Shown: positions 58,691 to 64,000 of the stretch, piece after piece | Layout: each line of letters begins with the position of its first letter | Numbering within the stretch: the stretch's first letter is position 1 | DNA from: Alkalibacillus filiformis | GTDB lineage: Bacteria; Bacillota; Bacilli; Bacillales; Alkalibacillaceae | DNA length: 64,000 nt | Direction: 5' to 3' | Assembly: GCF_030814115.1 (NCBI RefSeq) | Contig: NZ_JAUSUP010000002.1 | Location: 1-64,000 of the forward strand | Program-made: the position numbers and the translations under genes | The notes under the pieces: generated by a model | Told to the model about the DNA's origin: nothing | The model's database searches: none | What the model saw: the letters and a program-made list of their open reading frames with translations, nothing else

Positions 58691-60151
58691 ATGCTAACAT
58701 TTATTGCATCCATCTTAATTTTAATCTTTGGCTATATGACATATGGGAAGGTGGTTGAGCGAATTTTTGGCGCTGACGACTTAAGAAAAACTCCAGCATA
58801 TACGAAGCAAGACGGTCTTGATTACAGCCCAATGAGTTGGTGGAAGGGAAGCTTGATCCAGCTTTTGAATATCGCTGGACTAGGTCCTATTTTTGGTGCA
58901 GTATTAGGCGCATTATACGGCCCGGTTGCATTTATATGGATTGTTGTAGGTGCAATTTTTGCAGGAGCTGTACATGATTATTTTGCAGGAATGATGTCAC
59001 TTAGACATAAGGGAGCACAATACCCAACGATTGTCGGTAAATATTTAGGGAAACATGCTCAAGTGGCTATTAATATCATCTCTATTGCATTGATGATTCT
59101 TGTCGCGGCAGCATTTACAGCCGGACCAGCAGAATTAATAGCTCAAATTAGTCCACTTACGTTTACTGCTGCAATTGTATTAGTGTTTTTTTACTTATTT
59201 ATTGCTGCATTACTCCCAATTAATAAAATTATTGGTAAGATATATCCGTTTTTCGGGGCAGTATTACTGTTTATGGCAGTAGCAATTGGTTTTGGTATGT
59301 TTTTTTCCTTCGAACAATCTATTCCCAATTTAACTTTTGAAAATTTGCATCCTGAAGGGTTACCGATATGGCCTTTATTAATGGTAACTATTTCATGTGG
59401 TGCTATTTCAGGGTTTCATAGTACTCAAAGTCCAATAATAGCTAGAACAATTAAGAAGGAAACTGAAGGGCGCAAAGTTTTTTACGGTGCTATGATTGGT
59501 GAAGGAGTTATAACTTTAATCTGGGCAGCTGCTGGTATGACCTTTTTCGGAAATGCAGGAGGTTTGCAAGAAGCTATAGCTGCTGGCGGAGCTGCAGGAG
59601 TGGTTAATGAAATAAGTCAATCTACACTTGGTATGTTAGGTGGTATTCTTGCGATTTTTGGTGTCATTATTTTACCAATTACAACAGGGGATACTGCTTT
59701 GCGTTCATCACGTATGATGTTATCTGAATTATTGAGCGAAACAACGAAACTAAATTTTTCAGGTAACAAAGCCAAATTACTATTAGTTGTGCCAGTAGCA
59801 ATCCCTACCTTTTTATTAACTCAAATCGATTATTCATTTTTATGGCGTTATGTAGGTTGGACAAACCAAGTTGTTGCAACGGTTATGCTTTGGACAGCTG
59901 CTGTATATTTATTAAAACAAGCGAAGTTTCATTGGATCTGCAGTGTACCTGCAACATTTATGACAGCTGTTACAGCTACATATATCTTTTATGCGCCTGA
60001 AGGGTTGGGCTTAGATTATTCTTTATCGATGGTGTTAGGAGGATTGATTTGGGTAGTTGTAATCATGTGGTTTGTAAAACGTATTCTCCAAGAAAAACAT
60101 CAAAATTATTCAAATGCTCCCCAACCAAATGTTAAGGAGGTTAGTAATTGA
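58691..60151 (+). CDS. cstA: Carbon starvation protein CstA-family transporter
   Basis: 486 residues with about 14 hydrophobic segments and the CstA core: DGLDYSPMSWWKGSLIQLLNIAGLGPIFGAVLGALYGP, GAVHDYFAGMMSLRHKG, GAISGFHSTQSPIIARTIKKETEGRKVFYGAM and ITTGDTALRSSRMML. It is shorter than the 700-residue CstA of E. coli, as in one Firmicutes subgroup. CstA proteins import pyruvate or peptides in starvation. AAAGGAGG precedes the ATG at 58691. Its stop overlaps the next start by 4 bp. Confidence 0.9.
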   Translation: MLTFIASILILIFGYMTYGKVVERIFGADDLRKTPAYTKQDGLDYSPMSWWKGSLIQLLNIAGLGPIFGAVLGALYGPVAFIWIVVGAIFAGAVHDYFAGMMSLRHKGAQYPTIVGKYLGKHAQVAINIISIALMILVAAAFTAGPAELIAQISPLTFTAAIVLVFFYLFIAALLPINKIIGKIYPFFGAVLLFMAVAIGFGMFFSFEQSIPNLTFENLHPEGLPIWPLLMVTISCGAISGFHSTQSPIIARTIKKETEGRKVFYGAMIGEGVITLIWAAAGMTFFGNAGGLQEAIAAGGAAGVVNEISQSTLGMLGGILAIFGVIILPITTGDTALRSSRMMLSELLSETTKLNFSGNKAKLLLVVPVAIPTFLLTQIDYSFLWRYVGWTNQVVATVMLWTAAVYLLKQAKFHWICSVPATFMTAVTATYIFYAPEGLGLDYSLSMVLGGLIWVVVIMWFVKRILQEKHQNYSNAPQPNVKEVSN

Positions 60152-60897
60152 CGTTGATAGATGAATTGAGACGTGCGAATCCTAATGAAAAAAAGCTTAA
60201 TAAAAATGAGAGTATACAACAAACAATTGAAGAAGCATATTCTTTTCAAATGCATCTTGTAGAGGAAGAATCCCAAAACGGAAACCCGTTAATAGGATAT
60301 AAAATCAGCTTAACTAGTCAAGAAACACAAAAACTTTTCGGTGCACGGGAACCTTTATATGGTGCTCTTACTAAAGATTCTCTTGTTTCAGGGGGGTTAC
60401 CGTTGGATGAGTTGTCGGAACCTTTAATTGAAGTTGAGTTAATGTTTATAGTTGATCAAGATATTAAAGTAGAAGATGATGAAATAACGATATTGAATAA
60501 AACGCGAGTTGCCCCAGGTATTGAGATTCCTGATTCGCGTTTTGAGGACTGGTTTCCTAATTTAACCCTTCACCAAATTATTTGTGATCGAGCTGTGGCT
60601 GGTAAAGTAGTTGTGGGTGAACCTGTATCTGGGTTAACTATTAATAGTCTTAAATCGATTAAAGCAGATGTAAGACTTAATCATGAAACAATTGCAACTG
60701 GCTATTCAAGTGAGGTTTTAGGAAACCCTGTAAATGCTGTGAAATGGTTATGTCAAGAACTAAGTAAAACAGAACAATGTATTCAAAAAGGAATGATTAT
60801 TTCATCAGGAACGTTTATAATGCCTAAACGTTTAGAGAGAGGGTCTTATCAGGTTAATTTTGTAGGTTTAGGCGAGATTCAATTTGAAGTATATTAA
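60148..60897 (+). CDS. 2-keto-4-pentenoate hydratase / 4-oxalocrotonate decarboxylase-like enzyme
   Basis: 249 residues of the FAH-related hydratase/decarboxylase family: GYKISLTSQETQKLFGAREPLYGAL, EVELMFIVDQDI (metal-binding Glu pair), ARVAPGIEIPDSRF-like RVAPGIEIPDSRFEDW, and GNPVNAVKWLCQEL. These enzymes act on 2-oxo-acid intermediates of aromatic meta-cleavage. The start is TTG (AAGGAGG nine bases upstream) overlapping the cstA stop, so the two are coupled. No other meta-cleavage gene is nearby. Confidence 0.83.
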   Translation: MTLIDELRRANPNEKKLNKNESIQQTIEEAYSFQMHLVEEESQNGNPLIGYKISLTSQETQKLFGAREPLYGALTKDSLVSGGLPLDELSEPLIEVELMFIVDQDIKVEDDEITILNKTRVAPGIEIPDSRFEDWFPNLTLHQIICDRAVAGKVVVGEPVSGLTINSLKSIKADVRLNHETIATGYSSEVLGNPVNAVKWLCQELSKTEQCIQKGMIISSGTFIMPKRLERGSYQVNFVGLGEIQFEVY

Positions 60898-60923
60898 TTG
60901 ATTACCTCTAGGACTATATCGCC

Positions 60924-61040
60924 ATGACGAATGCACATAAATACTTATGCTCGTCTTATTCTGGAGAGTCGGCTTTTACACAATACTTAGATGAGATGAA
61001 GACAGAACAGAAAAGCACGAAGAGTGAGCAATCTAGTTAA
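60924..61040 (+). CDS. 38-codon ORF, possible gene remnant
   Basis: Reads MTNAHKYLCSSYSGESAFTQ then YLDEMKTEQKSTKSEQSS. The end looks like a genuine charged C-terminus but the ribosome binding site is poor. It may be a small protein or the tail of a lost gene. It precedes the zinc-finger gene by 12 bp. Confidence 0.3.
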   Translation: MTNAHKYLCSSYSGESAFTQYLDEMKTEQKSTKSEQSS

Positions 61041-61052
61041 GGAGTTGAAGTT

Positions 61053-61349
61053 ATGCCAACTTGTCAAAACTGCTCAACAACGTGGACGATGAAAGAGACG
61101 ATGAAAAGCTCCTCTGTTTTAGGTATAAGAATGACATGTCCACATTGCGGAGCGGCACAATATGTATCAAAGCAAACGAGGAAAAATTTTAGTTTAGCAG
61201 TCTTTTTCGTCATGCTACTTAATTTGCTCATCCCATTTGGCATTTCACCTTGGTATGTATTCGGCTCATACCTTGTGTTCTTCCCCTTCCTTTTCTACAC
61301 TTACTATAAACATATGAAATTGAGTAATGAGGAAGAGCCGTTGTTTTAG
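61053..61349 (+). CDS. TIGR04104-type zinc-finger membrane protein
   Basis: 98 residues. The N-terminal zinc-binding part is MPTCQNCSTTWTMKETMKSS ... MTCPHCGAAQYVSKQTRKN (CxxC-CxxC), followed by two membrane helices (LAVFFVMLLNLLIPFGIS; YVFGSYLVFFPFLFYTYY). This matches a Bacillus family annotated as a putative zinc-finger protein. AAGGAGTTG precedes the ATG. It is followed 11 bp later by a 44-residue membrane protein gene. Confidence 0.8.
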   Translation: MPTCQNCSTTWTMKETMKSSSVLGIRMTCPHCGAAQYVSKQTRKNFSLAVFFVMLLNLLIPFGISPWYVFGSYLVFFPFLFYTYYKHMKLSNEEEPLF

Positions 61350-61360
61350 GAGGTTCTACT

Positions 61361-61495
61361 GTGTTCCAATTATTAGAGGGCTTTTCTATAGGAAAGATCT
61401 TATTAATAGTTATACCTACCTCAATGATCGTGACCTTAACGTATTTATTGACTCGAGATATTTGGGAGACTATTAAGTATATAGTTTTCAGCTAA
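61361..61495 (+). CDS. 44-residue single-pass membrane protein
   Basis: GTG start eight bases after GGAGG; reads VFQLLEGFSIGKILLIVIPT then SMIVTLTYLLTRDIWETIKY and IVFS. One hydrophobic stretch of about 20 residues. It is probably cotranscribed with the zinc-finger gene, whose membrane part it may join. A strong terminator overlaps its stop. Confidence 0.65.
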   Translation: MFQLLEGFSIGKILLIVIPTSMIVTLTYLLTRDIWETIKYIVFS

Positions 61496-61526
61496 AACTG
61501 AGGGGAAAGCTACCCTCAGTTTTTGC
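61494..61526 (+). terminator. Terminator
   Basis: AAAACTGAGGG pairs perfectly with CCCTCAGTTTT, followed by TG. It starts at the stop codon of the 44-residue gene. Confidence 0.88.
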
Positions 61527-61549
61527 TTGCAAATTGCATTGTCACCCTA

Positions 61550-62173
61550 TCAACTGATCCAACCATTCCCACTACTGATCAACCAAACATTAACAACAAT
61601 CAGCGCAACGACAACGAATCTCTCTGCCGATGAGCCTGTCCTAAATGAAAGGGGAAATCGGAAATTGCGCTTCGTGATTGGGTGTAGTAACGGTACGCCT
61701 CGCTTCGTTAAAAAGTCACCGAAAATGTGAGATGCTACACCGAGTACTAAGCCGTATTGTAAATAGTCTGGGATGACGAACCAGGTGCTCACTAATGATA
61801 GATAAACTGTCATGAGAGCTATAAACAGTAATGAATGTGTCCACGTGCGGTGGCTACTTAATATGAAAAAGACGAGTACGATAGTCGCTAATACGAATGT
61901 CATCTCTTCATCAATGAATGTCCAAAATTGATCTGGTTGCCATATGTAGAGTGCTCCTGCTAGTGCTGTGACACTTATGGCGATTGGGTATGCATAACGA
62001 CCGAGTTTTGACGATTTCGAGTCCATATCCGGAAGCAGTGCGCCGATCATGACGATGATGATAAAAAGAATCGTTTCATTGATGCCGCTTATTTCAATTG
62101 GAAGAAGGTGCGAAAAGGTGATTGCTGCCACTCCCCATGTTAGTCCCATAGCTTGATGTCCACTTGCCATCAT
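61550..62173 (-). CDS. YdjM-like membrane-bound metal-dependent hydrolase (DUF457 family)
   Basis: About 207 residues. Family features are GHQAMGLTWGVAAI at the start, GALLPDMDSKSSKLGR (Asp/Ser motif), HRTWTHSLLFIAL (His-rich metal site) and GVASHIFGDFLTKRGVPLLHPI. Several hydrophobic helices separate these sites. Relatives are often induced by SOS in other bacteria. The ATG at 62173 has GAGAGG upstream; reading from 62194 has no such site. Confidence 0.85.
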   Translation of the reverse strand: MMASGHQAMGLTWGVAAITFSHLLPIEISGINETILFIIIVMIGALLPDMDSKSSKLGRYAYPIAISVTALAGALYIWQPDQFWTFIDEEMTFVLATIVLVFFILSSHRTWTHSLLFIALMTVYLSLVSTWFVIPDYLQYGLVLGVASHIFGDFLTKRGVPLLHPITKRNFRFPLSFRTGSSAERFVVVALIVVNVWLISSGNGWIS

Positions 62174-62273
62174 GATGTTGATATCCTCTCTCATGTTGTT
62201 TAATAGATTTTCATATTACCATTAATTAGCACTGTAAACATCGGCCTTTATTCTTAAGAAGTTTCAGAATCCG

Positions 62274-62372
62274 GCGTTCGCCGAATTAATCGGTTGTTTC
62301 GCCGGAAAAATGAGGATTTCGCCGGATTATTGAAAATTTCGCCGGAATATCATAAAAATCGCCGAATTAATT
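62274..62372 (+). repeat. Array F: phased intergenic repeat, 5 units of 20-21 bp
   Basis: TTCGCCGGA(A/T)-type units have GCCG at 62280, 62301, 62321, 62341 and 62361 (steps 21, 20, 20, 20). The core is close to that of array D (TCGCCTAAT) but not identical. It fills the gap between the YdjM-like start and the putP terminator. Confidence 0.85.
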
Positions 62373-62383
62373 TTATTGAACGT

Positions 62384-62423
62384 AAAAAAATCCTCCCCGC
62401 TATGAAAGGCAGGAAGGATTTTC
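62384..62423 (-). terminator. Terminator after putP
   Basis: AATCCTCCCCGC and GCAGGAAGGATT arms pair with mismatches around an 8-nt loop; TTTTTTT follows on the minus strand. Confidence 0.75.
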
Positions 62424-62433
62424 ACTTATACAA

Positions 62434-63957
62434 TTATGAATTCGCGATGTCACGCGCTTTATCAAACTCTTCTTGAACTTCTTGCTTAGGTCCAGAGCCG
62501 ATTAAGCTTACGACAACAGCACCAACTGTCGCGAGTAAGAAGCCTGGAACCATTTCGTATAATCCACCGAATGGGTCAATGTACTCCCAAGTGATTACAG
62601 TGATGGCACCAAGCAGAATACCGACTAAGGCACCATTTCTCGTTAGACGCTTCCAGAATAGTGACAATAGGATGATTGGTCCAAATGAGGCACCAAATCC
62701 GGCCCACGCATATGCGACGAGATCGAGCACTCGACTCGTATCATCGCTTGCAATAACTAACGCAATTAACGCAATAACGATAACGGAAATACGCGCTACC
62801 CATACAAGCTCTTGGTTTGAAGCGTTCTTTCTAAAGAAACCTTTGTAGAAGTCTTCTGCTACAGCTGAAGACGATACTAATAGCTGAGAGTCAACTGTAC
62901 TCATAATCGCAGCTAAGATCGCAGCTAGTAAAATACCCGCTACTACTGGATGAGTTAACAGTTGTGTCATCGCAATGAAAATAGCTTCTTCATTCGCTAG
63001 CATAAGCAGGCCATTTTCCTGAACTGTTTCAATACCACGTTCAGCTAATTCTGATTGCACAGATTCTGTTGCGATATACGCAAGACCAGCAATACCGACG
63101 AAGATCGCACCGAATAGTGATAACACCATCCAAGTCATACCGATAAATCGAGCTGTCGGTACATCTTTATGCGAACGAATCGCCATGAAACGAGCTAAGA
63201 TGTGTGGCTGACCGAAGTAACCTAACCCCCAAGCAAGGGATGAGATAATCGCTAATGCCCCTACTCCTTGCACCATGTGAAGGTGGTCGCCACCAGCTAA
63301 ATCACCGATAATATTAACTGTCTCATTCCAACCACCAAGTTCAGTAATCGTAATGATCGGTAATACAATTAAAGCAAGAAACATTAATGAACCTTGAATA
63401 AAGTCAGTCCAACTAACCGCAATAAATCCACCTAAGAACGTGTAAATGATGATGACTGCTCCACCAATTAATAAAGCAACCATGTAATCATAACCAAACG
63501 TACTACTGAATAAAACAGCACCACCAACTAAACCTGATGCTACATAGACTGTAAAGAAAATCAAAATAACTACAGCAGATGCACTTCGTAGTAAACGAGA
63601 GTTATCACGGAATCGGTTTTCTAAAAAGTCCGGTAACGTGATCGCATTGTTCGAAACTTCCGTATAAACACGTAACCTTCTTGCAACGAATTGCCAGTTT
63701 AAATAAGCACCTATTGTTAAACCGACAGCAATCCAAGCTTCGCCAAACCCAGCTAAATAAATAGCACCAGGCAAACCGAGGATTAACCAACTACTCATGT
63801 CAGAAGCGCCTGCACTTAATGCCGCTACTCCTGGCCCTAACTTACGACCACCTAAAAAGTAGTCCGATAGGTTGTTCGTTAAACGATAACCAATAATACC
63901 TAAAACAAGCATCCCCAAAATGTAAATAAAAAAGGTAACTAGAGTCGCTGTATCCAT
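62434..63957 (-). CDS. putP: Sodium/proline symporter
   Basis: 507 residues with 13 hydrophobic helices of the SSS family. PutP features include NNLSDYFLGGRKLGPGVAALSAGASDMSSWLILGLPGAIYLAGF, SGLVGGAVLF, QPHILARFMAIRSHKDVPTARFIGM and MSTVDSQLLVSSSAVAEDFYKG (sodium-site Ser/Thr). It takes up proline with sodium, as nutrient or osmoprotectant. AAAGGAGCG precedes the ATG. The promoter lies beyond the window edge. Confidence 0.93.
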   Translation of the reverse strand: MDTATLVTFFIYILGMLVLGIIGYRLTNNLSDYFLGGRKLGPGVAALSAGASDMSSWLILGLPGAIYLAGFGEAWIAVGLTIGAYLNWQFVARRLRVYTEVSNNAITLPDFLENRFRDNSRLLRSASAVVILIFFTVYVASGLVGGAVLFSSTFGYDYMVALLIGGAVIIIYTFLGGFIAVSWTDFIQGSLMFLALIVLPIITITELGGWNETVNIIGDLAGGDHLHMVQGVGALAIISSLAWGLGYFGQPHILARFMAIRSHKDVPTARFIGMTWMVLSLFGAIFVGIAGLAYIATESVQSELAERGIETVQENGLLMLANEEAIFIAMTQLLTHPVVAGILLAAILAAIMSTVDSQLLVSSSAVAEDFYKGFFRKNASNQELVWVARISVIVIALIALVIASDDTSRVLDLVAYAWAGFGASFGPIILLSLFWKRLTRNGALVGILLGAITVITWEYIDPFGGLYEMVPGFLLATVGAVVVSLIGSGPKQEVQEEFDKARDIANS

Positions 63958-64000
63958 TATTTGTCACGCTCCTTTACCCATGATACAAATGATAGAATGA

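Overview
The window looks like chromosomal DNA of a low-GC, endospore-forming Bacillaceae species (Firmicutes), probably salt-tolerant. The evidence is a CotX/CotW-type spore coat gene pair, Bacillus-style gene neighbourhoods (mtnE next to mtnU; ywrABCD-like chromate transport, Lrp regulator and gamma-glutamyltransferase), strong GGAGG ribosome binding sites, and several compatible-solute genes (BCCT transporter, GbsR-like regulator, betaine-binding lipoprotein, PutP). There is no IS element, prophage, CRISPR array, rRNA operon or complete tRNA gene. Most genes lie on the minus strand.

Layout. 1-7.8 kb: a complete Tad/Flp pilus operon on the minus strand, led by a DUF192 gene and preceded by a c-di-GMP-I (GEMM) riboswitch with a terminator-like hairpin. 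8-10.8 kb: a polytopic membrane protein, pterin-4a-carbinolamine dehydratase, an SRPBCC protein and a GNAT acetyltransferase. 11.0-11.4 kb: a GC-rich, highly structured non-coding element. 11.4-12.9 kb: a GAF gene and an EAL gene that look like one c-di-GMP phosphodiesterase broken by a 7-bp tandem duplication. 13-17.1 kb: a PrpR-N regulator lacking the sigma-54 contact loop, divergent from a gbsR-like regulator, an isochorismatase-fold hydrolase and a betaine-binding lipoprotein. 17.3-30 kb: RpiR regulator with a GSA-aminomutase-like PLP enzyme, lipoproteins, HAD phosphatase, BCCT transporter, HNH protein and small membrane proteins. 30-37 kb: mtnE/mtnU, coat genes, chromate transporter pair with an Lrp regulator, and ggt. 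37.5-43 kb: TetR/SDR pair, a DnaA-box cluster, and a small accessory-looking block (P-loop kinase, GNAT, membrane protein). 43-47 kb: glyoxylate shunt (aceB, aceA) and patatin. 47-52 kb: lipoproteins and an RND pump split in two reading frames, followed by its probable TetR regulator. 53-64 kb: HAD phosphatase, a PLD-helicase-DUF3427 protein, ilvE, cstA with a hydratase/decarboxylase-like gene, a zinc-finger protein, a YdjM-like membrane protein and putP.

The most unusual signal is not a gene. Six intergenic regions carry direct-repeat arrays whose core sequences differ between loci but whose spacing is almost always 20 or 21 bp, about two helical turns. Three arrays share one unit (TTTATCAGCGCTC) and two of them have the same two-block order. 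A cluster of seven DnaA boxes in about 175 bp near 39.5 kb is the second non-coding highlight. The window also has several apparent frameshifts (GAF-EAL, a DUF6241-like gene, an RND pump, a 56-codon gene), two probable non-ATG/GTG/TTG starts, and an MtnU-like amidase whose catalytic cysteine is replaced by glycine. All functional calls come from reading motifs and gene order; no database search was run.
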